64,000 nt of DNA from Steroidobacteraceae bacterium (GTDB lineage Bacteria > Pseudomonadota > Gammaproteobacteria > Steroidobacterales > Steroidobacteraceae). The position numbers were made by a program, and so were the translations under genes. The DNA is taken from positions 52,205 through 116,204 of the forward strand of contig JABAQN010000025.1 in assembly GCA_019187495.1 (NCBI GenBank), given 5' to 3'. Under the pieces are notes generated by a model. It saw only the letters and a program-made list of their open reading frames with translations, ran no database searches and had not been told where the DNA came from. Within the stretch, counting starts at the first letter, position 1. Each line of letters starts with the position of its first letter. Positions 1-11,004 of this stretch are shown piece after piece.

Positions 1-1
1 G

Positions 2-982
2 CGCGAACTGCCGTACTACATGATCCCGAACATTCCCGATGCGGCGGAGGCCTACTGGGCCCCGGACTCGCGCCACCTGATCGCACAGACGCGTGACAAG
101 CGCGCCCTGCCGACGAAAAGCGGCGGGCTCGGCGCGCTGACCTGGATTTTCACCGCCGACGGCACCGAGATGTGGAACGTCAACGACCATGGACAGGACG
201 GCTGCTCGTTCTTCTTCCCGGATGGCCAGCGCATCGTGTGGACCTCGACGCGCGACAACATGTCGATGCCGATCGGCAACTGGTCCGATTCCGACGACTA
301 CCCGCAGGGCGCCGAGTTGTATTCGTCCGACCTGCACGGCGGCCACCTGAAGCGGCTCACGAACAACAAGTGGTATGAGGCCGAAGTTTCGGTGTCGCCC
401 GACGGCAAGTGGATCACGTTCGGCCGGCAGATCGACGGCAAGATGGACATCTGGGTGATGCGATCGGACGGCACCGGCGAGTTCCAGGTCACGCGCACCG
501 ACGACTGGCAGGAAGGCGCGCCGTTTTTCATGCCGGACAGCGAACACATCATTTTCCGCGCGTGGAAGCGCGCCGACTACAAGAAGGTGCGCCCGACGCC
601 GATGACCGTGTTCACGATCAGGCGCGACGGCACCGACTGGCGGCGCCACACCTTCGACAATGGCATGAACTGGCATCCGGTGCCGGCACCCGACGGCCGC
701 CACTACGTGTATGTGAAAGCGCTGACCGAGTCGAACTGGGAAATCTATCTCGGCGATCTCGCGGGCGGTGAGCCGCGGCGGCTCACCTACTTCGACAATC
801 TCGACTTCCTGCCGCAGGTCTCGCCCGACGGCAAGAAGATGAACTGGGCCCGCGCGCGCGGGCCGGGCTTCATGCAGGGAATCCGCACCTACGTGATGGA
901 CGTGTCATCGCTGAACCTGGGCCGCGAGCACGCGGTGCCGTTCGACCCGAACTGGGGACAACCGATGACGGCGGGGCGGTAG
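2..982 (+). CDS. TolB-like WD40/PD40 beta-propeller protein, 5' end outside window
   Basis: The frame is open from the first complete codon, so the real start lies upstream of the window; the first in-window ATG is at 20. The protein is a series of propeller blades of the TolB/PD40 type, seen as repeated 'SPDGK'-like turns (VSVSPDGKWITF, VSPDGKKMNWA, FFPDGQRIVW, FMPDSEHIIF), each followed by a short strand. Such proteins are usually periplasmic scaffolds or carry a peptidase domain upstream; no catalytic domain is visible in this part. It converges on the TonB receptor gene, with a palindromic element in between. The family call is firm; the function is unknown. Confidence 0.8.
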   Translation, partial: RELPYYMIPNIPDAAEAYWAPDSRHLIAQTRDKRALPTKSGGLGALTWIFTADGTEMWNVNDHGQDGCSFFFPDGQRIVWTSTRDNMSMPIGNWSDSDDYPQGAELYSSDLHGGHLKRLTNNKWYEAEVSVSPDGKWITFGRQIDGKMDIWVMRSDGTGEFQVTRTDDWQEGAPFFMPDSEHIIFRAWKRADYKKVRPTPMTVFTIRRDGTDWRRHTFDNGMNWHPVPAPDGRHYVYVKALTESNWEIYLGDLAGGEPRRLTYFDNLDFLPQVSPDGKKMNWARARGPGFMQGIRTYVMDVSSLNLGREHAVPFDPNWGQPMTAGR

Positions 983-990
983 CGGAAACC

Positions 991-1065
991 TGGTGCCGGG
1001 CTTTCGGTTGTTCGGTTATTCGGGCGCTTCGCCCGAATAACCGAACAACCGAAAGCCCGGCACCA
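991..1065. repeat. Dispersed palindromic element, copy 1 (convergent junction)
   Basis: A perfect 35-bp inverted repeat (991-1025 and 1031-1065) closes on a 5-nt loop. The outer arm begins TGGTGCCGGGCTTTCGG and continues into TTGTTCGGTTATT. It lies between the stops of the propeller gene and the TonB receptor, which converge. The same arms occur at 9982-10056 and 12183-12258, and only the inner stem and loop differ. Size and placement resemble REP/BIME-type elements, which can act as bidirectional terminators. There is no T-tract, so termination is inference. Confidence 0.85.
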
Positions 1066-1074
1066 TTGTTGCCT

Positions 1075-3726
<2,652 letters not shown>

Positions 3727-3889
3727 GATCTTCCCCCCTCGTTATGGAAGAGACGATCGAAGCCCCGCTTTTCCTCAGCAGCATCGCAGGCAGGAGCGCG
3801 ACGAGCTTGACTCGAGCCGCGATGCGCGCCTAGTTTCGCGCCCCACGCCCGATCCGCGGCAACTCGACGGCTCGGCACACGGGAGCAAC

Positions 3890-4912
3890 ATGCTGAAGAA
3901 GACAGTCCTCCGCGCCGGATGCGTCCTGGCGACTCTCCTCGTGGCGAACCAGGCGCTCGCCCTCAACATCCTGCTGACCAATGACGACGGGTTCGAGAGC
4001 GCGCAGATCCGCGCGCTGTACGCGAGCCTCGAAGCGCGCGGGCACAGCGTCGTCATCTCCGCCCCGGCACAAAACCACAGCGGCTCCGGTGGCGCAATGA
4101 ATTTTCTCCAGCCCATCGGGCCGCTCACACGGCCCACTCGCGGCGGCACCGTACCCGCCGGCGAGCCGGGTGTCGGCCGTGATCGGTCCGATCCCGATAT
4201 CCACTATGTGAATGGCACACCGGTCATGTCGCTCCTCTACGGGCTCGACGTGATCGCATCGAGGAAATGGGGCGCAGCGCCCGATCTCGTGATTTCCGGC
4301 CCCAACGAGGGCAACAATCAAGGCATGATCAATCCCGCCTCGGGCACGTTCAACAATGCGTTGTTCGCGATCAATCGCGGCATTCCGGCCATCGCGGTGA
4401 GCACCGGCGAGGTGGCGCAGAAGAACGGACTGCCCACCGACCCCGGGGCGACCGAGTTCAGGATCGCCTCGCTGGTCGTTGCCCTGATCGAGCGGATCGA
4501 ACGGAACAACGAACGGGCGCACCGGAGGACATCGTTTCTGCCGCCGGGCACCGGCCTGAATGTGAATGTGCCGAAGTTCGATCCGGCACACGGCTGCACC
4601 CCGGAAAAGTACCACTTCACACGCGTCGGCACCGCCACCGCCTATCAGCCGGTTTTCTTCGAGAAGCTCTCGGAGAGTCCGGCGGCCGTCAGCTTCGGTG
4701 CCGCGTCTCCCTTGCCGGGTATCTCGTTCGTGCTGGCCGGTGGCAAGGCGCCGGCCGGCGTCCGGCTCGTCGAAGATGACGATCCGGACTCCGAGGCCAA
4801 TGCGAACCAGGAGTGCTTCATTTCGATCAGCCCGATCCAGGGTGTGCCGGAAGCCTCGGCGGCGAATGCCAGGGCGGTGCGCGCACGGCTGCGGGGAATA
4901 CCGACGAAATAG
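3890..4912 (+). CDS. SurE-family 5'/3'-nucleotidase with signal peptide
   Basis: SurE proteins are metal-dependent survival-protein nucleotidases. After a signal peptide (about residues 1-23, ending ALA-LN) the family starts with NILLTNDDGFESAQI, carrying the metal-binding NDDG. It continues with SAPAQNHSGSG and the later metal/phosphate motif VISGPNEGNNQG. At 340 residues it is longer than cytoplasmic SurE (about 250), and the signal peptide suggests a periplasmic enzyme. The ATG at 3890 is preceded by GGGAG at a good distance; an upstream in-frame ATG at 3725 would lengthen it by 55 residues without signal-like character. It sits between the receptor and the convergent FecR gene and is probably independent of both. 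Confidence 0.85.
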   Translation: MLKKTVLRAGCVLATLLVANQALALNILLTNDDGFESAQIRALYASLEARGHSVVISAPAQNHSGSGGAMNFLQPIGPLTRPTRGGTVPAGEPGVGRDRSDPDIHYVNGTPVMSLLYGLDVIASRKWGAAPDLVISGPNEGNNQGMINPASGTFNNALFAINRGIPAIAVSTGEVAQKNGLPTDPGATEFRIASLVVALIERIERNNERAHRRTSFLPPGTGLNVNVPKFDPAHGCTPEKYHFTRVGTATAYQPVFFEKLSESPAAVSFGAASPLPGISFVLAGGKAPAGVRLVEDDDPDSEANANQECFISISPIQGVPEASAANARAVRARLRGIPTK

Positions 4913-4950
4913 CCCTGTCGTGCGGCCATCTGCCGCGCAAGAGCGGCTGG

Positions 4951-5937
4951 TCAATCCCGCTTTGCGAGGTGGAGCACGATCTGCGACTGCATGAGATCGG
5001 CCCGCGCCGGAAGCAGCTCACACACCGAGCGGGCGAACGCCTCGGGATCGCCGGTACCGTAGACGCCACTGATATGCATGGCCGCGAGCGCCGCATCGGC
5101 AATCACCAGCGGGCGGCGCGTGTAGCGGTTCATTTCAGCCACGGCCTCGGCGAGCGACCGGTCGTCGAAGACTGCGCGCCCCGTCTGCCACGCCGTCACC
5201 TCGTTGAGGTTCGGCTGATCCTGCACGACCCGCCCCGACCCTTCGAACACGATTCGTTCGCCCGCCGAGAGCATGCGGGTGGCCGATTGCGGCGCATCGA
5301 CCACCGGCTGGACTGCGACCCGACCCTCGATCAGGGCGACCGTGACTTCGTCATCGCGGCGAAACACATCGAAGGCGGTACCCACGGCAATCACCTGCCG
5401 GACGCCCGCCTGTACCCGAAAGGGCCGCAGTGGATCGGTCGCCACTTCGAAGTACGCCCGTCCCTCGATCAATTCGATCTGCCGTTGCTGCCGGGTGAAG
5501 GCGACGCGTATGCGCGTATGCGTATCCAGGGTCACGGAGGATCCATCGTCCAGGGCGATCCGCCGCTGTTCACCCACCCGGGTCCGGTAAGATTCGCCGC
5601 CCGCGAGCTGCCAGACACTCACGCCCGCGATCGAAGCCAGTGCCCCAGCGCCCCCGAGGACCAGCGCGCGCCGATTGACCGCGCGGAGAGGCCGATGATC
5701 ACGCCCGGCGTGCCTGCCCAGGCTGCCGGTCGCCTCCCAAACCTCCGATACACGTTCGAAAGCCTGGGCGTGCCGGGCGTCGTGCGTGAGCCACGCGCGA
5801 AAGCCGGCCTCATCCGCGGGCCCGCGCTCCTCCGAACGCAGCCGGGCCAGCCAGGCCGCGGCTTCGGCCCTGATGCTGTCGGTACTCTCTTCGCGCGGCA
5901 CGCCAGACACTTCACCAACCCTCTGTCCAACCGGCAA
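4951..5937 (-). CDS. FecR-family anti-sigma/sigma regulator
   Basis: FecR proteins are inner-membrane regulators that relay an outer-membrane receptor signal to a FecI-type ECF sigma factor. The cytoplasmic N-terminal part has the usual EAAAWLARLRSEE and FRAWLTHDARHAQAFERV motifs. One membrane segment follows (about residues 90-113), then the periplasmic FecR domain (GEQRRIALDDGSSVTLDTHTRI, GRAYFEVA, VGTAFDVFR) and a C-terminal STN-like region. The frame overlaps the sigma gene's stop by 26 nt. A GTG start just after that stop is an alternative to the ATG. Co-transcription with the sigma gene is clear. The natural partner is the STN-bearing receptor at 1075-3726. Confidence 0.88.
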   Translation of the reverse strand: MPVGQRVGEVSGVPREESTDSIRAEAAAWLARLRSEERGPADEAGFRAWLTHDARHAQAFERVSEVWEATGSLGRHAGRDHRPLRAVNRRALVLGGAGALASIAGVSVWQLAGGESYRTRVGEQRRIALDDGSSVTLDTHTRIRVAFTRQQRQIELIEGRAYFEVATDPLRPFRVQAGVRQVIAVGTAFDVFRRDDEVTVALIEGRVAVQPVVDAPQSATRMLSAGERIVFEGSGRVVQDQPNLNEVTAWQTGRAVFDDRSLAEAVAEMNRYTRRPLVIADAALAAMHISGVYGTGDPEAFARSVCELLPARADLMQSQIVLHLAKRD

Positions 5938-6445
5938 GGAACAATGCCGCCTTTGCGACGTGCTTCTCGACGGCGCTGACTGTGATACCGAATCGGGCGG
6001 CGATTTCCCGGTACTTCAGCCCATCGACCCGATGCATCAGGAAGACCTGCCGGGTCCGCGGGCTCAATGCTGCCAGACCCGCCTGCACCCTTTCCAGACG
6101 TTCTCGGGTCTCCAAAACCTCATCATGCAGCGGCTGGCCGTCCGCCAGGTCGATCATCCTGTAGACAGAATCCGGGATCTCGGCCCGCACCCGCTCGTGG
6201 CGCGCCTCGTCGACTGCGATATTGGCAGCCACCCGAACCAGAAAGGCAGCCGGATTCTCGACCGCATGCCGCGCGCGGTACTCCTCGAGACGCAGGAACG
6301 CCGAATGCAGCAAGTCCTCCGCACGCTGCGGATCGCGCGTGACCCTGGCTACGCGTCGCACCAGCGCTCGCCACCCGCCGCGATCGCGTGGCAGTCGTTC
6401 CTGGGACAAGGCCTGCTCCCCCCGGCGCACACTCGCTCCCTGCAC
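5912..6445 (-). CDS. FecI-type ECF RNA polymerase sigma factor
   Basis: A 177-residue sigma-70 family ECF factor. Region 2 is visible as RDPQRAEDLLHSAFLRLEEYRA...NPAAFLVRVAANIAVDEARHERVRAE, and region 4 as LSPRTRQVFLMHRVDGLKYREIAARFGITVSAVEKHV. The length and the paired FecR gene directly downstream place it in the iron-starvation (FecI) group. It is expected to switch on the receptor operon when the receptor binds its ligand. It diverges from the small metal-cluster gene at 6519. Confidence 0.9.
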   Translation of the reverse strand: MQGASVRRGEQALSQERLPRDRGGWRALVRRVARVTRDPQRAEDLLHSAFLRLEEYRARHAVENPAAFLVRVAANIAVDEARHERVRAEIPDSVYRMIDLADGQPLHDEVLETRERLERVQAGLAALSPRTRQVFLMHRVDGLKYREIAARFGITVSAVEKHVAKAALFLAGWTEGW

Positions 6446-6518
6446 CGAAGGCTAACATCCGATGCGGCAATCGGGCAGAGGGCGGGCGAGATTGCCAAGT
6501 CATCAGGTGTGCGCCAAC

Positions 6519-6890
6519 ATGGGTGCGGAACGTCGCCATGGACACCGCGAGTCGAGCCCGGAGCATCAGGCCCTGAGCAGAGCCCGAGTCAACCTGATCA
6601 CGCGCCTGCTGTCGCTCGCGCTGCTTTGCGCCCAACTCGGTGCGCAGGCGCACGCTTATTCACATTTCGGCTCCGATCCGCACGGCGCGCCGGCAACCAC
6701 CCAGCTTTGCAGCGCCTGCCTGTCGATCACGCCGCTGTGCGGCGCGGTCGGTCCGGCGCCGCTCGCACTGCCCGTCGATCTGCGCACGGCGCAGATCGTC
6801 GTGCCTGCCGAATCCGTCGCTCCGGCGGATCGTTTCCACCACCCCGCTTTCCGCTCCCGCGCTCCGCCCGCCGTCCTTCGCGCCGACTGA
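6519..6890 (+). CDS. Small exported Cys-containing protein, DUF2946-like
   Basis: A short protein with a hydrophobic segment (LITRLLSLALLCAQLGAQAHA) followed by a Cys pair in LCSACLSITPLCG and an Arg/Pro tail (FRSRAPPAVLRAD). This layout is typical of DUF2946-type proteins found beside metal or TonB transport genes; I am not certain of the family. It opens a same-strand cluster with a porin, a metal-binding protein and an ABC permease, which suggests a role in metal handling. The start is uncertain: ATG at 6519 is used, and 6462 is also in frame. Confidence 0.55.
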   Translation: MGAERRHGHRESSPEHQALSRARVNLITRLLSLALLCAQLGAQAHAYSHFGSDPHGAPATTQLCSACLSITPLCGAVGPAPLALPVDLRTAQIVVPAESVAPADRFHHPAFRSRAPPAVLRAD

Positions 6891-6893
6891 TCA

Positions 6894-6917
6894 CACGACC
6901 GCGCGTGCGCGGCCGTG
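6894..6917 (+). terminator. GC-rich hairpin between small gene and porin gene
   Basis: An inverted repeat, CACG-A-CCGCGC / GCGCGG-C-CGTG, just after the stop of the small DUF2946-like gene and 28 nt before the porin ATG. There is no T-tract. It could be a weak terminator or attenuator that sets the ratio between the two genes. Confidence 0.35.
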
Positions 6918-6944
6918 AACGTTCGCTTCGCGAGGAGACGTTCC

Positions 6945-8330
6945 ATGACTCCAGTTCGACCCATCGTGGCGCTGTGCGCGCTCGGGTTGGCTTCCATGCC
7001 TTCCTTCGCCGCCACCGCGGACGATGCCGCGGGCCTGCGCGCCGAACTCGACGCGCTCAAGGCCGATTACGCAACGCGCATCGGGGCGCTCGAGGCGCGC
7101 ATCGCGCAGCTCGAGGCGGCGGCATCCAACGCGCGACAGCCGGCGCCCGCAGCTTCCGCACCGCCCGCCGATGCCACACGCAGCGCCGCGACGGCCTTCA
7201 ACCCGGCGATTTCCCTGATCATCGGTGGCAGCTACACCGCCACATCACGCAATCCGGACGACTGGCGATTGGCTGGCTTCATGCCGGCGGGTGGCGAAAC
7301 CGGCCCCGGCGATCGCAGTTTCAACCTCGGTGAATCGGAACTCACGCTGGCGGCGAACGTCGACCCGTATTTTTCGGCCACGATGACCGCGGCGATCTCC
7401 GGCGAGAACGAGATCGAGGTCGAGGAGGCCTTCTTTCGCACGCTCGCGCTGCCCGCGGGGTTCAGCGCGAAAGGCGGCCGCTTCTTCTCCGCCTTCGGCT
7501 ACCTGAACGAGGTACACGCACACGCCTGGGACTTCGTCGATCAACCGCTCGTGTACCAGGCGTTCTTCGGCAACCAGATGGCGCAGGACGGGTTGCAGGT
7601 GAAGTGGCTCGCGCCGACCGATCTCTTTCTCGAGTTCGGCGCCGAAGCGGGCAACGGCGACGCATTCCCGGCGACGCATCGCCAGCGAAACGGCGTCAAC
7701 GCCACCGCGCTCTTCGCGCACGTCGGCGGCGATCTCGGCGTCGCGACGAGCTGGCGGGCGGGTGCCGCGTGGCTCGATCAGCGCGCGACGGATCGTGCCT
7801 ACGACGACATCGACGCCCTCGGCAATCCGGTCATCGATGCTTTCAGTGGTACCGCCCGCACCTGGATCTTCGACGCGGTGCTCAAGTGGACGCCGGGTGA
7901 CGCCACGCGCCGGCAGCTGAAGCTGCAGGGCGAGTACATGCGTCGCAGCGAACGCGGCGCGCTCGCCTACGACGTGGACGCGCTCGATCTCGCGGGCGGC
8001 TATCGCAGCGAGCAATCCGGCTGGTACCTGCAGGGCGTCTATCAGTTCAATCCACGCTGGCGGGCCGGACTGCGCTACGACGCGCTCGATTCCGGCGCGT
8101 CCTTCATCGGGCTCGTCGACGACGGCACGTTGCCCGTCGGCGCCTTCCCGCGACTGCGCGTCGCGGATCCGGATCGCGTATCGCTGATGCTCGACTGGAA
8201 CCCGAGCGAGTTCACGCGCCTGCGCGTGCAGGTGAGCCGGGACGAGGCGCGCGCCGACGGTGATCCGGACCGGCAACTGAAGCTGCAATACCTCCACGGC
8301 ATCGGCGCGCACGGCGCGCACAAGTATTAG
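6945..8330 (+). CDS. Outer-membrane porin with coiled-coil N-terminus, metal-cluster associated
   Basis: Signal peptide (MTPVRPIVALCALGLASMPSFA). A short heptad-rich stretch follows (AGLRAELDALKADYATRIGALEARIAQLEAAA), then about 370 residues of alternating amphipathic beta-strands with many aromatic girdle residues, ending in KY. This is the layout of trimeric OprP/OprO-like porins. The start at 6945 has GAGGAG nearby; 6915 is in frame upstream but lacks signal-peptide character. Directly downstream, 10 nt away, are metal-uptake genes, so it probably lets the same metal cross the outer membrane. Confidence 0.75.
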   Translation: MTPVRPIVALCALGLASMPSFAATADDAAGLRAELDALKADYATRIGALEARIAQLEAAASNARQPAPAASAPPADATRSAATAFNPAISLIIGGSYTATSRNPDDWRLAGFMPAGGETGPGDRSFNLGESELTLAANVDPYFSATMTAAISGENEIEVEEAFFRTLALPAGFSAKGGRFFSAFGYLNEVHAHAWDFVDQPLVYQAFFGNQMAQDGLQVKWLAPTDLFLEFGAEAGNGDAFPATHRQRNGVNATALFAHVGGDLGVATSWRAGAAWLDQRATDRAYDDIDALGNPVIDAFSGTARTWIFDAVLKWTPGDATRRQLKLQGEYMRRSERGALAYDVDALDLAGGYRSEQSGWYLQGVYQFNPRWRAGLRYDALDSGASFIGLVDDGTLPVGAFPRLRVADPDRVSLMLDWNPSEFTRLRVQVSRDEARADGDPDRQLKLQYLHGIGAHGAHKY

Positions 8331-8340
8331 GAGCACCCGC

Positions 8341-9249
8341 ATGACGGCACTCAACCGCAACGCAATCGCGTTCCTTGCCATCCTCTGCTGCGCCGCGCCC
8401 GCCCACGGGGCAATGCGCATCCTCGCGACCACGAGCGACTGGGGCGCCCTCGCCCGCGAACTCGGTGGCGACAAAGTCGATGTGTACGTGGCAACCACGG
8501 CGAAACAGGATGTCCATCGCGTCGAGGCGAAGCCGAGTCTCGTCGCGCGGGCGCGCACCGCCGACCTGCTCGTTGCGACCGGCGCGGAACTCGAGATCGG
8601 CTGGCTGCCGGTACTCGTGCGCGAATCCGGCAATCCGCGCATCCAGCCGGGCGCGACCGGCTACTTCGAGGCCGCGGCACAGCTGAAGCTGCTCGACGTG
8701 CCGGTGCACTTCGATCGCGCGATGGGGGATATCCATCCGCAGGGCAATCCGCACGTGCAACTCGATCCGCGCAATATCGCCATCGTGGCGAAGGCGCTCG
8801 CGGCACGCCTCGCGGTGATCGACGCGTCGAACGCGACGTACTACGCGCAGCGGGCGGCGGATTTCGAAACTCGCTGGCAACAGGCGATCGCACGCTGGAC
8901 GGCACGGGCGGCGCCGCTCGAGGGCGTGCCCATCGTCGTGATGCACAAGGACCAGGCCTATCTCTGCCATTGGCTCGGGCTCGTGGAGGTGGCCGCGATC
9001 GAGCCGAAGCCGGGCGTGCCGCCGAGTGCCGGTTACCTCGGGGAGCTCGTCGTGAAACTCGGTGCGTCGCCGCCGAAAATGATACTGCGCAACGCCTACA
9101 ACGATCCGAAGGCGTCCGAGTGGCTCGGCGGGCGCATTCATGTGCCGGTGGTGCTGCTGCCATTCTCGGTCGGCGGCACGCCGGGCGCGAAGGATCTCTT
9201 CGGGCTTTTCGATGACACGCTCGACCGTCTGCTGGCGGTGCCGCGATGA
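8341..9249 (+). CDS. ZnuA-like metal ABC transporter substrate-binding protein
   Basis: Periplasmic zinc/manganese-binding protein of the ZnuA/cluster A-I family. Signal peptide (MTALNRNAIAFLAILCCAAPAHG), then ILATTSDWGALARELGGDKVDVYV and further family motifs. Likely metal ligands: His in KQDVHRVEAKPS, His in GDIHPQGNPHVQLDP, and later Asp/Glu residues. It lacks the long His-rich loop of true ZnuA proteins. It overlaps the permease gene by 4 nt (ATGA), so the two are translationally coupled. Zinc is the more likely substrate, but manganese cannot be excluded. Confidence 0.85.
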   Translation: MTALNRNAIAFLAILCCAAPAHGAMRILATTSDWGALARELGGDKVDVYVATTAKQDVHRVEAKPSLVARARTADLLVATGAELEIGWLPVLVRESGNPRIQPGATGYFEAAAQLKLLDVPVHFDRAMGDIHPQGNPHVQLDPRNIAIVAKALAARLAVIDASNATYYAQRAADFETRWQQAIARWTARAAPLEGVPIVVMHKDQAYLCHWLGLVEVAAIEPKPGVPPSAGYLGELVVKLGASPPKMILRNAYNDPKASEWLGGRIHVPVVLLPFSVGGTPGAKDLFGLFDDTLDRLLAVPR

Positions 9250-10031
9250 GTCTCTTCGACACCGATATCGCGATCCTGTGGCCCGCGCTGCTCGCGGGGC
9301 TGCTCGTCGCCGTCTCGCACGTGCCGCTCGGCCAGCAGGTGCTCGCGCGCGGCATCGTGTTCATCGATCTCGCCATCGCACAGGTTGCCGGACTCGGCGT
9401 GATCGCAGCGAACGGCTTCGGGCTCGAGCTGACCGGCTGGGGCTCACAGGCAGCCGCCGGCGCCGCAGCGCTCGCCGGCGCGCTGCTGCTCACCTGGACC
9501 GAGCGCAAGCGACCGGAAGTACAGGAGGCGCTGATCGGCATCCTCTTCGTGCTCGCGTCCACCGCGCAGATCCTGCTGCTCGCCAACGATCCGCACGGCG
9601 GCGACAACCTGAAGGACCTTCTCGCGGGCCAGATCCTCTGGGTGTCGAATGCCCAGCTGATCCGCACTGCCGTCGTGACCGCGATCTTCGCGGCCGTCTG
9701 GTTCCTCTGGCGCGAACGGATCGGCCGCGTCGGGTTCTACGTGCTGTTCGCACTCGTCGTGACGGCCTCGGTGCAGCTCGTCGGCGTCTACCTCGTGTTC
9801 ACGACGCTGATCGTGCCGGCGGTCGCCACCTGTCGCCTCGCGGCCAAGCGCCGGCTCGTGTTCGGCTACGCCGTGGCGTTCGCCAGCTATCTGGCGGGGC
9901 TTGCGATCTCCGTCGTGACGGATCTGCCGTCGAGCGCGGTGATCGTGTGGACGATGGCGCTCTTCGCCCTGGGCACGCACCTGGTGCCGGGCTTTCGGTT
10001 GTTCGGTTATTCGCGCGAAGCGCCGGAATAA
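9246..10031 (+). CDS. ZnuB-like metal ABC transporter permease with element-derived C-terminus
   Basis: Integral inner-membrane permease of the ABC-3 family with about eight hydrophobic segments (ILWPALLAGLLVAVSHVPLGQQVL, QLVGVYLVFTTLIVPAVAT, VFGYAVAFASYLAGLAISVV). It pairs with the upstream binding protein. No ABC ATPase gene occurs anywhere in the window, so the complex must borrow one from elsewhere. The last 15 residues (VPGFRLFGYS...) and the stop codon are encoded by palindrome copy 2, so the original C-terminus has been replaced. Confidence 0.85.
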   Translation: MSLFDTDIAILWPALLAGLLVAVSHVPLGQQVLARGIVFIDLAIAQVAGLGVIAANGFGLELTGWGSQAAAGAAALAGALLLTWTERKRPEVQEALIGILFVLASTAQILLLANDPHGGDNLKDLLAGQILWVSNAQLIRTAVVTAIFAAVWFLWRERIGRVGFYVLFALVVTASVQLVGVYLVFTTLIVPAVATCRLAAKRRLVFGYAVAFASYLAGLAISVVTDLPSSAVIVWTMALFALGTHLVPGFRLFGYSREAPE

Positions 10032-10056
10032 CCGAACAACCGAAAGCCCGGCACCA
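9982..10056. repeat. Dispersed palindromic element, copy 2, inside two gene ends
   Basis: Arms of 31 bp (9982-10012 and 10026-10056) are identical to copy 1, with a different GC-rich centre. It supplies the stop codons of both the permease (TAA at 10029-10031) and the converging sulfotransferase (TAA, complement of 10007-10009). Because it is a palindrome, both proteins end with the same peptide, VPGFRLFGYS, followed by a few residues. Confidence 0.85.
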
Positions 10057-10981
10057 CGCCCAGCCGCGCGAGTGCCGGCCGTGCTATTTCGTCGACGGCG
10101 CGACGCAGTTCTGCGCTGGCCGCGGCCTGCTTGGTCGCCGCGTCGCCGCTGAAGGGTGTCGTGCTCGTGACCGGCGCTTTTGCATGCCGGGTCGCGGCCT
10201 GCGCCATGCGGTCGCGCGCCACCTCACTCACGGGCAACGAAAAGTGCGGCGCGACGTCGCCCCACGTTGCCCCAGGCAATTCGGCATATTCGACCAGGCG
10301 GCCCTTTCCCGGATCGAGGCGCACGACGGAATCACAGAATGCGGCATAGGTGCGAGCGACGAGTTCTTCGTTGCTTCGCGAGCGGTTCTGCGGGTCGACA
10401 ATCGTTGCAAAGCGCCGCGACATCTCGTCCGTCCCGAGCAACCAGCCGGGCGGCCGCTGCAGCAGCGACACGCAGACCTCGACCGGATCCCGCAGGCACA
10501 GCACCCAGGGCGAATCCGGGAATGCCTCGGTGAGCAGGTCGCAATGGAGCGTATTCCAGCTCGTGAGCTTCAGGACGTAAGGCCGCGCCGCGTGCGCCGC
10601 GAATGCGGCGCCCAACGATCGCAGCGCCGCGACCATTCGTGCGTGCGGCCAGGGCTGCGGCGGGCGCAGGATTTCATTGACCGGCGGCGGCTCGGCGTAA
10701 ACGGCGCAGCCGCCCTGCAATTTCAACAGTTGCGACACGAGCGTCGAGCCGCAGCGCGCGACATGGAAGATGATCCCGGCAGGACCCGACCCGGGCGGCG
10801 CGCGACCGAGATCCTGCATCTCGATCTGCACATACTCCTCCGGCGCCGCACTGCGGGCGAGCGTCTCCTTCATGAACGGGTCGTGCAGTTCCGGCACCGC
10901 GATGTCGCGCAGTTGAAGGTATAGCCCGGTCGGATGCAGCGCCGCGCGCGCCGGCAGCCAGTCCCCCTGCCCGTGATGCAT
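10007..10981 (-). CDS. Sulfotransferase-family protein
   Basis: A P-loop-like PAPS-binding motif appears as FHVARCGSTLVSQLLKLQGG (about residues 92-111), matching the 5'-phosphosulfate loop of sulfotransferases. The 3'-phosphate region is plausibly PWVLCLRDPVEVCVSLLQRP. A 324-residue cytoplasmic protein with no signal peptide. The acceptor is unknown. It is transcribed divergently from a JmjC-type oxygenase with only about 20 nt between starts; this pairing may mean a shared protein or metabolite substrate. The C-terminal VPGFRLFGYSGASRE comes from the palindromic element rather than the family. Confidence 0.75.
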   Translation of the reverse strand: MHHGQGDWLPARAALHPTGLYLQLRDIAVPELHDPFMKETLARSAAPEEYVQIEMQDLGRAPPGSGPAGIIFHVARCGSTLVSQLLKLQGGCAVYAEPPPVNEILRPPQPWPHARMVAALRSLGAAFAAHAARPYVLKLTSWNTLHCDLLTEAFPDSPWVLCLRDPVEVCVSLLQRPPGWLLGTDEMSRRFATIVDPQNRSRSNEELVARTYAAFCDSVVRLDPGKGRLVEYAELPGATWGDVAPHFSLPVSEVARDRMAQAATRHAKAPVTSTTPFSGDAATKQAAASAELRRAVDEIARPALARLGVVPGFRLFGYSGASRE

Positions 10982-11004
10982 GCGCCATGCTAACGTCTCG
11001 CGCC

